Shown here piece after piece: positions 40,054 through 50,867 of a DNA stretch of 64,000 bases. Source of the stretch: Arabidopsis thaliana (lineage: Eukaryota > Streptophyta > Magnoliopsida > Brassicales > Brassicaceae). The stretch is from positions 12,517,151-12,581,150 of the forward strand of contig NC_003071.7 of the NCBI RefSeq assembly GCF_000001735.4. The letters run 5' to 3'. The position numbers and the translations under genes are program-made. The first letter of the stretch is position 1; every line of letters begins with the position of its first letter. The notes under the pieces were generated by a model, which was not told the DNA's origin, searched no databases, and saw only the letters and a program-made list of their open reading frames with translations.

Positions 40054-41005
40054 TCTAATACAATATTAGAGATAACTATAGTCATTGCTCTCATTTTTCC
40101 ATTTGCATACTTATATGTTCTCAATTCTCATACCTACCTTATATTGTGTGCCCATACACCTTCCATGCGCACTTGTTGTCCACACAAATTACGATCAAAC
40201 AACTGTTATATAGTTTCCACCCACACTTTCACCTATGGTTTAAGAAACATAAGTTACTCTAATGTAGTAGGACGAGTTGACCAAACCTAACTCCTTCATT
40301 TTGTTGCACCAACCCATATTTTTACCGAGTAATGCACACCCCAAAACTTATAATCATAGTCATCTTCCTTTCACGTCCCATAAGGTTCACATTGATTACT
40401 CTAATCTATTTCACTTTCAAGATTACCACCACATGTAACTTTTCCATTCCTTTTCCACATTTATCTCTTAAACCTCAAACACTTTCAAGTTTCATCTTCT
40501 CTCTCTCTTATTAACTTCATCTACCAACCCTACTTAACCTAAAACCATTTTCAATTGCTTAATCAGTCCACACAATGCACATAAATTTCCGTGACCACAC
40601 TGTTCGTTTTAGAAGAAAAAAACCACTTCCAAAATTGCATATGTACCAATAAGATAAAATGTTTTACTCATTCAAATAGACCTACGAGATTAATTAAGAC
40701 TAGGTTTGCTTTGGGCTAAAACTGGCCCATAAGCTATGGCAATTGAAACCAATCAGATTACAAAAAAGGCTTGTCAAGAAGATGAGACCGAACATGTTCC
40801 AATAAATGGCAATAACGTAATTCTCAAAACCTCTGAGGGTAACAATGGAAAAACAAAATGAAGTGAGTCCGATATAGCTAGGGCTCGTTAAAAACTCTTC
40901 AAAATCTCTGTGGAAGCCCCATTTTCACATCTAAATCTCACAAATCTCTCTCAAGCTTCGATCTTTCTTCTAGAGACGAGCTAGTGCTTCCACAAACCCT
41001 AAACT
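40054..41005. other. Upstream region of the PWI/SR gene
   Basis: About 950 bp of intergenic sequence. A telo-box-like AAACCCTAAAC lies immediately before the ATG at 41006, as is common for genes of the basal expression machinery. Nothing else was recognised. Confidence 0.5.
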
Positions 41006-44000
41006 ATGTCCGGCGGTTTCTTCCGGGTTAGTTTTCCGATCAATTTTCTCAATTGATCTCTCATCTTTTAGATCCAGATCGATGCAATTCAAAAGTTTTG
41101 TTGAAGTTCCCATGGTTTAATAACTTCTTTGTTTTGAGCTTTTAGGGTACTTCCGCCGAGCAGGATACTCGGTTTTCTAACAAGCAAGCTAAATTGATGA
41201 AAAGCCAGAAATTTGCTCCGGAGTTAGAGAATCTGGTGAGTTTTCTCTTTGTGTACTCGTCCATTTTAACGATTTGTGAATTCGTAGCTTGAATTTACTT
41301 AATTGAGATTCGATTACCAGATAATTCGATACATATGTTACTATGAAATTAAGTTTGGGGAGGGCTTAATGATGTCTTCTACTTGCCTTGGTGTTAGGTG
41401 GATATCACTAAAGTGAAGATGGATGTTATGAAACCTTGGATTGCGACTAGAGTCACTGAGCTTCTTGGTATTGAAGATGAAGTGCTGATTAACTTTATCT
41501 ATGGTCTGCTTGACGGGAAGGTAAGCTCATTACTGAGATTTTATTTTTCTGAGCTTTTTATTCGACTGTTAATAAGTGACAGAGGGGTAGTATGATTTCG
41601 TAGCCCATGCCATTGATACAAGTGATTTTTTTTTGTTGGACTAATATGTAATTGAACGTTCACTATGTATGTAGGTAGTGAATGGTAAGGAGATTCAGAT
41701 AACGCTAACTGGATTCATGGAGAAAAATACTGGCAAATTTATGAAAGAACTTTGGACACTTCTTCTAAGCGCACAGAATAATCCAAGTGGTGTTCCACAG
41801 CAGTTTTTAGATGCTAGAGCTGCTGAAACAAAGAAGAAACAGGTATTCTTGGGAACTCATTCTGAAGTTAGTTTGGTGAACGACTTGTCTCTGTCCTACT
41901 GTTTCATGATTATTATCCTTTATGTGGCAGGAAGAAGCAAATGAAATAATGAAGAAGAGGGAGGGAGATAAGAAGAACATTGAGCACGATATATTGAGGA
42001 AAATAGTAAGACGTTCTTATTCATGCTAGAGTTTCAGCTTTAGAGATGCTCTTCTGGTTTTAACATTCGCCTGTTCTTTCATGTTATTCAGATAGCTTCT
42101 GCAATTATTAGGGTTCATGTGCTTTACCTCAACTACTGTAGGACAGCGGTGTAGAACATAAGGAGACAAATGGCATGGATGCAAAACCTTCAAGAGATCG
42201 TCCAGAGGATGGGAGAAGGGCTGACGAGAAGAATGGTGTAAAAGAAAGGAGAAGGTAGAGTTCTCTTAATGCCTATGATTTCATAGCTACTCTCTACTCA
42301 TCGCTGTATTCCCTTGTGTACTTTATTATTGATTGAGTTCATCCTTCTAGTCTACTCATAACTTTGTACGTTGATTTTCTCTATAAGAACTCGTGGGCAT
42401 GAGTTGTTCAAGTATTTCTATAAATGACTGTTCTGGGTCTTCTAGTCTTTTAGCATTTTTAGGTATGCTACTGGTACTTTGCATGTGCATTTGGTTTGCT
42501 GGTGGTCCAGGAATTTGTTTGTGGCCAAGATTATTATGTAAGTGGGTTCTGACATTGCCTCCACTTGATGCAGGGATCTGATACCTCCACGTCGCGGAGA
42601 TGCATCCCGCTCACCCCTTAGGTGACTCTTCAATAGTTTTGTTTTTTCTAATACAATTTGCTTATATGTGCAAGTATATATTGATTGGTTGCTTTACAGA
42701 GGGTCACGTTCTAGGTCAATCAGCAAAACAAATTCAGGCTCGAAAAGTTATTCTGGGTATGTAGCCTTCTGCAATTGTTTTTCTTAATCCAAAGAAATTG
42801 TAGCCTGTGATGTGTAGCTAGCTAGTTCTGTATCTATTATTTTCTGTAAATCCTAGTGCAGTTTTTGCTAATGCTGTCTACTTTTATAACAGCGAACGGA
42901 AATCCAGGAGCACATCTCAATCATCAGATGCCTCCATCTCACCTAGAAAGCGAAGATTGTCGAATTCAAGACGTAGATCCAGATCACGTTCCGTGCGTAG
43001 GTCTCTGTCTCCTCGGCGACGTAGGATACACTCTCCTTTCAGAAGCAGGTCGCGGTCACCTATTAGACGTCACAGGCGACCTACGCATGAGGGACGCCGT
43101 CAATCACCAGCCCCTTCAAGACGTCGCCGTTCTCCATCCCCACCTGCTAGACGGCGCAGGTCACCATCCCCACCTGCTAGACGGCGCAGGTCACCATCAC
43201 CACCTGCTAGACGGCACAGGTCTCCAACACCACCTGCAAGGCAGCGCAGGTCACCATCGCCCCCTGCTAGGCGTCACCGTTCTCCACCGCCAGCTAGGCG
43301 GCGTAGGTCTCCTTCACCGCCAGCTAGGCGGCGTAGGTCTCCTTCACCGCCAGCTAGGCGGCGTAGGTCTCCATCTCCACTCTACAGGCGTAACAGGTCT
43401 CCATCTCCACTCTATAGGCGTAACAGGTCACGGTCACCGCTGGCTAAGCGGGGAAGGTCTGACTCACCAGGGAGGTCTCCGTCACCAGTGGCTAGGCTCA
43501 GGGATCCCACTGGGGCAAGATTGCCTTCACCATCCATTGAGCAAAGATTGCCTTCACCACCCGTTGCACAAAGGTTGCCTTCACCACCCCCTAGGCGTGC
43601 AGGATTACCTTCACCACCCCCTGCGCAAAGGTTGCCTTCACCACCCCCTAGGCGTGCAGGATTACCTTCACCAATGAGGATTGGAGGATCTCATGCAGCC
43701 AATCACCTGGAATCACCATCACCCAGCTCATTGTCCCCTCCTGGTAGGAAAAAAGTGTTACCATCTCCACCTGTTAGAAGACGCAGGTCACTGACACCTG
43801 ACGAAGAGCGAGTCTCCCTGTCACAAGGTGGACGCCATACTTCCCCTTCACATATCAAGCAAGATGGATCTATGTCACCTGTTAGGGGTCGAGGTAAATC
43901 TTCTCCTTCATCTCGACATCAGAAAGCGCGCTCTCCTGTTCGGCGCAGATCACCAACACCTGTCAACCGGCGAAGTCGAAGATCTTCATCTGCTTCACGA

Positions 44001-45018
44001 TCACCTGATAGACGCAGGAGACGGTCTCCATCTTCGAGCAGATCTCCTTCTAGGTCGCGATCACCTCCTGTTCTTCATAGATCTCCTTCTCCACGTGGAA
44101 GAAAACATCAGAGAGAGAGAAGATCTCCTGGGCGTCTATCTGAAGAACAAGATAGGTATGGTCTTCATGACTCCATTTACTATAATCTTCTTCTTATCTG
44201 TACTTGTTAACTCCTTGACCCTCTGTCTGCTTTCGCATTGTGACAGGGTTCAAAATTCCAAGCTGTTAAAGAGAACTTCAGTGCCTGATACTGACAAGAG
44301 GAAACAATTACCAGAGAAGTTGCTAGAAGTTGGGCGTGTAGAACATTATAAGGAGCAGGAGAGAAAGAGGTGCATTTTGTTTCTTTTCATTTTCCAAATG
44401 ATTTTCGTTTGACTTCAAATATCAAGGTCTGATAAATGTTGGTCTATTCAACTTCTTAACAGTGATAAGTTGTCAGAGAAGCGATCTGTTCACAGACACC
44501 ATGGTTCACAGATGTCCCCAGTAGAAAATTCAGAAGGAAGGAGTCGGCCTGTTTCTAGTAAAGTGAAAGACAGTGAGCAGGTTGAGAAAGAGGATAACAG
44601 CGACCTGGATGCAAACCTTTCCTGTGATTCTAAGGATACCATCAGACATCAAATTAAGGATAAAAATAGAAGAAAGAATAAAAGGTCTTCAAGGGAAGAA
44701 GTATCTTCAGATGATAATGGCAGTTCTGATTCCGACGTAGATGATAGGAAGGAGGCTAAAAGGAGGAGGAAGGAGGAGAAGAAAACGAGAAAGGAGGAGA
44801 AGAAACGTAGGCGAGAGGAGAGACATCGTAAAAGGGAAGAACGTCGTGGTGGAAAGGAGAAGCATAAGAAACAAGAGCTTTCTGATACTTCAGAAGGTGA
44901 AGTTGAGGCCCGTCCTAAGATTAAAAAAGGGGAGGAATCTGATCCAAAGAGGCTTGAAATTGAGTTGCGAAACAAAGCACTCGAGTCATTGAAAGCAAAG
45001 AAGGGCATTAGCCACTAA
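41006..45018 (+). CDS. PWI-domain SR-rich splicing coactivator (SRm160-like)
   Basis: Eleven exons: 41006-41026, 41146-41235, 41398-41520, 41675-41842, 41931-42005, 42142-42254, 42574-42621, 42700-42756, 42893-44155, 44247-44369 and 44463-45018. They give 878 residues in one continuous frame. Residues ~1-130 form the PWI domain (SAEQDTRFSNKQAKLMKSQKF, then VMKPWIATRVTELLGIEDEVLINFIYGLLD), which binds RNA. The centre is a very long RS domain with SPSPPARRRRSP-type repeats. The C-terminus is a Lys/Glu/Arg-rich charged region (RKEEKKTRKEEKKRRREE). This architecture is that of SRm160/SRRM1, a nuclear-speckle splicing coactivator linked to the exon junction complex. Function is inferred from architecture. 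The Leu/His-rich overlapping frames in exon 9 are shadows of the RS repeats. Confidence 0.95.
43120..43680 (+). repeat. In-frame minisatellite in the RS domain
   Basis: Tandem units of about 30 bp (CCATCCCCACCTGCTAGACG-type, then CCTTCACCGCCAGCTAGGCG-type, several of them identical) run from ~43130 to 43395. They encode the 10-residue motif SPPARRRRSP. A second group of ~30-60 bp units, TTGCCTTCACCACCC-type, runs from ~43520 to 43680. The unit length is a multiple of three, so copy-number change keeps the frame. Confidence 0.85.
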
Positions 45019-45630
45019 GTCCCTTGTCCAGCGTTATTTGAACATCATCTTTTATGATACTATCCCTTGCTAGATTTATGAACATCATCTTATGTTGTGT
45101 TTTTTCTTACATGTTCCAAACTTTCTTATGTGGTCTGTTTGTTGGTGGCAGCAAAATTGGACAAGTGACAATTATGATAGCAAAATTGGACAAGTGACAA
45201 TTATGATAGCAAAATTGTTTCTTGCATTGGGTGGTCCCTTTATGTTAACATAAGCTTTAAAAAACCATTTAGGTTAATATAAGCTAACAAAAAAAACCCA
45301 AGAGATGTTTTCATGGAAAATATTCCTGTATATGATGAAGTCATGATATAAGTTTCGTAGCTATGTATCCTAAACTGACATAACAAAATATCATTTAGAT
45401 TTTAAATAGATCAAAGATATATTTTGTAATGATCATTTTCCCAGAAGAGTAGGATCAGATTGTCCTAACAACAAGAAAATATTTCTCAAAACCAGAAATT
45501 CTTATTTTCAAATTTACAAATGGAGTAAAATACAATTATAGGCTTTATTCACATCATCATGCTTAATGCATCTTCGTCCAATCTTGAAATCACACAATTC
45601 AAAATACAGACACGTTTGTGAGATCACTTT
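45019..45630. other. Convergent 3' regions of the PWI/SR gene and LecRK-III.1
   Basis: No gene. It holds the 29 bp tandem repeat, and AT-rich sequence around 45400-45480 related to the 3' flank of the second lectin kinase near 61530-61600. Confidence 0.5.
45150..45216. repeat. 29 bp tandem repeat, 2.3 copies
   Basis: AGCAAAATTGGACAAGTGAC-type unit at 45150-45178 and 45179-45207, followed by a partial third copy. It lies in the 3' flank of the PWI/SR gene. Confidence 0.95.
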
Positions 45631-47514
45631 TTAGACTCCATAGAAGAGGTAGTCATCATGAGGGAGAGCTTCAGTTCCTTCGAGATACCGAAACACATTT
45701 TTCATCATTGGCCTTGATTCTGGAGATCGGTTGGCGCAGAGAAGTCCTGTTTTCAGAACCAATAATACTTCTCGAGCTACCAAATTCTCTCTATTGATTC
45801 TTGTGTCGCAGCTCATTAACAGATCACCTTTCTTGAACCCTTGAAGCACCCAGTTCACCAAACTTATCTCTTCTGGTGCTTTAGTCGGCTCTATGGCCTT
45901 CCTTCCACAAACGATCTCCATCATCAACACTCCAAACGCAAACACATCTGTGTCACGTGTTACCTTTCCCGTGTTGACTAGTTCTGGTGCAACGTGCCCT
46001 GTGGTGCTGTGTCTGCTTCCTTGTCCATAGTCGCCTAGTCGAGCGTTTAGCTCTTCGTCTAAGAGTACGTTGCTTGCTTTTACGTTTCCATGAATCAAAG
46101 GTTTTTGACCTTCACCGTGAAGGTGTTGAAGTGCTGCTGCAATCCCCTTTATTATACAGAACCGATCTGACCAGGTGAGAACTGGTCGGTCGTTGTTGAA
46201 CAAGAACCGGTCTAGGCTTCCATTGGGGACATACTCGTAAACAAGATAGATATCTTTTCCTTTGCTGCAGTAACCATGTAGATTGACTAGGTTTCGTTGT
46301 TTAATCTTGGAGATCGCATCGATCTCGGCTATTAGGGTTGTCTTTTGTTGCCTTGTGGTGCAAGTAATCTTCTTTACGGCAATTATCTCTGTGGGAGCAA
46401 GCTGTCCTTTGTAGAAACTTCCAGAGTTTCTCTCTCCCAAGAGTTTAGAATTGTCGAAACCTCCCGTTGCGTTCGATATCGTCTGGTAGGAGAATTTCCT
46501 TGCACCTCCGATGAAGAATATTTTGTCTCTACGTAAGAACCAAAATCCTGAGAAGATTAGGATCATGAGTGCAACCGTTGCTGATGCAGCGACGATTATG
46601 ATCAGCATCGTGTTGTTCGACTTCTTCTCGGTTGAAACCGGAGGACTTGGGGATGGAGACAATGTTGGTGGCGGATCTGGGAGAGAAGGAAGCTTCGTGA
46701 TATCAAAGTCTGATTCTTTCCCTTCGATGTTGAAGCTCCAACCTAGAACAAAATGTGAGCTCGCTACAGTCCCCGTGGACGCAGAGAATCCAACGTGATG
46801 TTCTTGGGAGAAAATCCCTGAAAGATTCATTTTTCTCGAGAGAAGAGGTATACTTGGCTTCGGACGATCTAGAGGAGCCAATGTGACATTAAGCATTGTC
46901 TCAGTGGCGTTGTATTCGATCCAGACTCTTACTGGTTTCCCACTCGCCAGCCTCAAGCTTATGTTCTTGGCCTCTCGGTCATCAAAATATGCAGCCGGTG
47001 CAGACGCAATGGAGATCACTCCATTTAGGTCGATGCCTACGTGGTTATCGTCAATATCATTCAACTCAACCGCTTGCACGGTGTCAAATTCAATTGCAAG
47101 AATTCGATTCAAGGAGTTTCCATTGTTGGAGGTGTTGAAGAGGCCCAGATAATTGCTGGGAAAAGCACCACTGAAGTCCATCGAGGGTGAAATGACGAAA
47201 GCTAGGCCATGGCCTGGTGCGCCGGTTCCTTGAGTGATGGCGAAGATGAAGCTTGTGGAAAAAGAAACCGAATTTGTTGAGTTAGGGTTTGACAAGGGGA
47301 TGGGAAAGCCATGAAAAGCTTGACCTATCTGCCTCATCGAAGTGTTTGTCAACTCCAAGAGGCCACTTGGGTAGACCTTGGAGGAGCCGAAGTTGAGGAG
47401 ATTAGCCCCGAGGAAGCCATGGTTAAGAAACTTGGTCTCTCGTTGACTTGAGACACAAGAAACAAAATATGATAGGAAGATTATCGTTAGAGCTATAGAT
47501 TTGAAGGTAATCAT
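45631..47514 (-). CDS. LECRK-III.1: Legume-lectin receptor kinase, LecRK-III.1-like (probable pseudokinase)
   Basis: Intronless frame of 627 residues. Signal peptide (1-~23), legume-lectin domain (~25-275: [33 protein letters not shown]), a Pro/Ser-rich hinge, one transmembrane segment (~302-326), then a cytosolic Ser/Thr kinase-like domain. The kinase keeps the ATP-binding Lys (IIAVKK), the helix-C Glu, a DYG in place of DFG and an APE. The HRD catalytic loop reads HGNVKASN (about residues 473-480), so the catalytic Asp is Asn. The activation loop is shortened to about 12 residues, and the Gly loop is GERNSGSF with the second Gly replaced. Inferred: plasma-membrane receptor with a catalytically impaired kinase. 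It is a tandem paralogue of the gene at 61759. Confidence 0.93.
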   Translation of the reverse strand: MITFKSIALTIIFLSYFVSCVSSQRETKFLNHGFLGANLLNFGSSKVYPSGLLELTNTSMRQIGQAFHGFPIPLSNPNSTNSVSFSTSFIFAITQGTGAPGHGLAFVISPSMDFSGAFPSNYLGLFNTSNNGNSLNRILAIEFDTVQAVELNDIDDNHVGIDLNGVISIASAPAAYFDDREAKNISLRLASGKPVRVWIEYNATETMLNVTLAPLDRPKPSIPLLSRKMNLSGIFSQEHHVGFSASTGTVASSHFVLGWSFNIEGKESDFDITKLPSLPDPPPTLSPSPSPPVSTEKKSNNTMLIIIVAASATVALMILIFSGFWFLRRDKIFFIGGARKFSYQTISNATGGFDNSKLLGERNSGSFYKGQLAPTEIIAVKKITCTTRQQKTTLIAEIDAISKIKQRNLVNLHGYCSKGKDIYLVYEYVPNGSLDRFLFNNDRPVLTWSDRFCIIKGIAAALQHLHGEGQKPLIHGNVKASNVLLDEELNARLGDYGQGSRHSTTGHVAPELVNTGKVTRDTDVFAFGVLMMEIVCGRKAIEPTKAPEEISLVNWVLQGFKKGDLLMSCDTRINRENLVAREVLLVLKTGLLCANRSPESRPMMKNVFRYLEGTEALPHDDYLFYGV

Positions 47515-47565
47515 CGTTGATGAGTTTTTAGAGTTTGAAGTTACTTATCTGTTAATTGCTATCCA

Positions 47566-47573
47566 TTTTATAG
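47566..47573 (-). promoter_or_regulatory. TATA box of LecRK-III.1
   Basis: The minus strand reads TATAAAAT about 55 bp upstream of the ATG. The same position relative to the ATG holds TATAAAAA in the paralogue. Confidence 0.5.
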
Positions 47574-49004
47574 CTTCAAAAACTCTTGACCATTACATAT
47601 TCAAACCATTTTGTTGTTTATACTAAGAAGTTATACAACTTAAGTTGAGTATTTGACTTTCAATGAATTGCTAAACAAACCTTTTTCTTATTGTCCTTGA
47701 AAATTTCATTCGGACTTTCCTCAAATATTCTTCTCTAATATAAAAAATTGGATGAACATTCCTTGAAACTGCTAAACAATGAACTTTAAATGTTAATATT
47801 CATATTAAAAACTAACCAAAATAAAGGATAAACTATCAAAATAATAATTCAAAGTGAAAACGAAGAAAAAGAAGACTTGACCATTCAATTCATAGTTTTG
47901 TTCTTATAACTTGCGGAGTTTGATTAAAAAATATATATAATTATATATACTACAAAATTAAGAGAAGTTTTCATGCAAATCTTCTACAAATGTACACCTT
48001 TTTGAGAAAATCTCTCAATTCCATATGATGTACATAAAAGTTCCATAGATTACATAAACGAAAAAATCTCAACTTTCATTAAGAAATGTGTAATCAGCAC
48101 TAAGTCATATATATTTTCTTAGTTTTTCTTTAACAATACAAACTATTTTTTGTAAAACAACGAACAAATATCATTCATATTTGAATAGAGAATACTTTAA
48201 AATATTAACTTTCTGGGAAGTGTACAAGCAGATTGTTTAACTTTTGATTAAACGAATAGTTCTCAATGCCATAATTAATTAGTTTCAATTATACAAAAGT
48301 GATCTAGGGGGTTCATTCTTATATAGGTTAAGTATTTACAACCAATTCTAGGGTAAAAAATAAAAAAAAAAAATAAAAAAAAAATCATTTGAAATTTTGT
48401 ATAGTATTTTGCCGGGCCTTTGATCCATATTTTGATCTTGTGATGAGAACTGGAGTGAGGCAGAAAAAACCAGCAAATTTTTGTTGAAGGTTATAATAAT
48501 TTGAATATAAAAACGAACTACAAAATACTATTTTTGAGAGTGATCCCAATTTTCAGTTTTGTACTGTTAGGCAATGTTGTCATTTACATTAATCATAAAC
48601 ATGCTACACATTACACATAAATGTGAACCTTATAATTAATGTCGACCAAACCTCTCCCAACTCAATTTAATTGGCAAATATTTGGTCATTTCACTAATCT
48701 GCTTTAACCTTAGTTCTTTCTGGTGAGCTATTGCGGTTCACATTCTTACACGTTGCCTTTGGTATTAGCCACTATCCGATCCGATGTAAAAATGGATGAA
48801 AATGTTAAATAAAGAAGTTTAATTATAAATATAACTAATACGCTCATTTTAAGAAATTAAATTTGAAGACACAGAAATCAAGACATAGCCATTCATTTTG
48901 TAGTTTTGTTCCTATTGATAATTCCATTTACGTACGTAGAGTTATAATTCAACTTTCATTAAGAAATATGTGGATTCAGTAGTCAACATCATACATTCTT
49001 TTAA
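47574..49004. other. Upstream region of LecRK-III.1 with duplicated lectin-kinase flanks
   Basis: No gene. Segments around 47873-48120 and 48880-49000 are related to each other (CATTCA..TAGTTTTGTTC, AACTTTCATTAAGAAAT). The part 48110-48290 is related to the 3' flank of the second lectin kinase at 61470-61640 (TTTCTTTAACAATACA, AACGAACAAA.ATCATT). This points to earlier tandem duplications of the LecRK unit. Confidence 0.55.
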
Positions 49005-49015
49005 GGGTTAATTTA

Positions 49016-49815
49016 CTGAATGACCAAATTTGACATCCTTATTAAGAGAATGACCTTCTCCCAGAAAAGTTGGGTATATAACGTTTTTTTACCATGCGAA
49101 ATATCCGATATAGCCTCTACGGATGGGCGGCAAAACCATATTCCCGACAGCAGACTTGTAGATGTAGGGGAGCTAGAGATTGTAGGGCAATGATTACAAC
49201 GTATCAAAAAAAAAAAGCATGCATTACTTATGCAGTTACTACTAAATAAAGCATGAACTATTTATGAGTGTAGATCTCAATTTAGAGCTTTCATTACTAC
49301 AACTTTCTAAGTTTGTACTGAACGTTTCATAAAATACATGCAATTTACAACTGCAGCAGCATGTACTATGAAAGGATTTATTTCATTTTTTTTTTAAAAA
49401 AATAATCATTAAAAAACAAAAAAATTAGTATTGAAATGGAGTATATACCACGATATTGGGCTGGTAACTTTTTCGGGTGAGTATTGTACTGGATTGATTA
49501 TTCAACAAGGTGAATGGGCTTTTACCTTGAATCTATGACCAGCAGAAGTACTACGATTTGGTAAACAGCACAAGTACTACGGAAACAACATGTGATGTTT
49601 TAAAATCACAATAATCATATCGGAGCAACTTGGAAAGAAAACATAAGAGAAAATTATTAGAAAAATTCCCGGATGTGACAATAAAAAGCGCGAGCAAAGA
49701 GAGATGGAGATACGTATCAGACGCATTTAATGCGGCGTCAGAGGATATACAGCTTCCAACGTAATATATTGTTGTATGTGTAAACCCTTTTCTTTAGTGT
49801 AGCACTTTTTAACAC
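49016..49815. other. Left non-coding arm of the MULE
   Basis: No coding signal. It contains an A-rich stretch near 49205-49215 and 49386-49420 and leads into the ~240 bp direct repeats. Confidence 0.4.
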
Positions 49816-50519
49816 AAGGTTTGTGTGCTTATGCTATACGCTACAAAATGGCAGGTCGATAAGTTGACACGTTGGTCAATGACGTCAAGATTACGAATAG
49901 GCAAGTGGGGGCAGAAGATATACTGAATCTATACCTCGGTTCACGGAAATGTGTAAAGCAAAGACTAAGTAAATCACATGGTTATTTTGACGATAACATG
50001 CAATACAAATAAAGAACACTTAACACTTCGATTTGACATTGGTTAATTGTGTAAAGCAAGGTTTGTGTGCTTATGCTATACGCTACAGAATGGCAGGTCG
50101 TTAAGTTGACACGTTGGTCAATGACGTCAAGATTACGAATAGGCAAGTGGGGGCAGAAGATATACTACCTCGGTTCACGAAAATGTGTAAAGCAAAGACT
50201 AAGTAAATCACCTGGTTATTTTGACGATAACATGCAATACAAATAAAGAACACTTAACACTTCGATTTGACATTGGTTAATTGTGTAAAGCAAGGTTTGT
50301 GTGCTTATGCTATACGCTACAGAATGGCAGGTCGTTAAGTTGACACGTTGGTCAATGACGTCAAGATTACGAATAGGCAAGTGGGGGCAGAAGATATACT
50401 ACCTCGGTTCACGAAAATGTGTAAAGCAAAGACTAAGTAAATCACCTGGTTATTTTGACGATAACATGCAATACAAATAAAGAACGCTTACCACTTCGAT
50501 TTGACATTCGTGAATTGTC
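49816..50519. repeat. Three tandem ~240 bp direct repeats upstream of the transposase gene
   Basis: Copies at 49816-50057 (242 bp), 50058-50291 (234 bp) and 50292 to about 50519 start with AAGGTTTGTGTGCTTATGC and are nearly identical. Copies 2 and 3 share an 8 bp deletion (GAATCTAT) relative to copy 1. They lie directly before the transposase promoter. Arrays like this in MULE arms can act as transposase-binding or anti-silencing targets; that role is inference. Confidence 0.92.
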
Positions 50520-50651
50520 GCTTCACGCCTCCCTCGGGTGTTGGGAGGGAAATCATACCGTTTTGAAATTCGCGTGGCTGCAAATGGTTAAGCAACTGTT
50601 ACTAGAAATATCTTTAGTTACTGTAGCCCTAAAAAACAAAGTTAACCTTTT

Positions 50652-50660
50652 CTATAAAAG
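50652..50660 (+). promoter_or_regulatory. TATA box of the MULE transposase gene
   Basis: CTATAAAAG lies ~215 bp upstream of the ATG. A probable 5'UTR intron (GTATGC donor at 50762, TGTGTAG acceptor ending 50861) separates the leader from the start codon. Confidence 0.5.
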
Positions 50661-50867
50661 AAGAAAGATGGCAAGATATCATCTCTCACACCTCTACTTC
50701 TTCCTATAAAGCACACACTACGTATCCAACAACATCGAAGAACTCGATCATTTCTGTTTTGGTATGCAATTAATGAATGTTCTTTTGGTCGGGTTTGTTG
50801 CTATTTTTAAAAAACTCATGGTTGATTTATCTCTATTTAATGCAACTCTATTAATGTGTAGGTACCG

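Noticed and set aside
42856..43677. 273-codon His/Leu/Gly-rich frame overlapping the PWI/SR gene
   Set aside because: It is a frame-shifted reading of the RS minisatellite. The spliced PWI/SR frame explains the sequence fully.
49816..50519. Regular repeats considered as a CRISPR array
   Set aside because: The units are ~240 bp with no spacer structure, and the DNA is eukaryotic.
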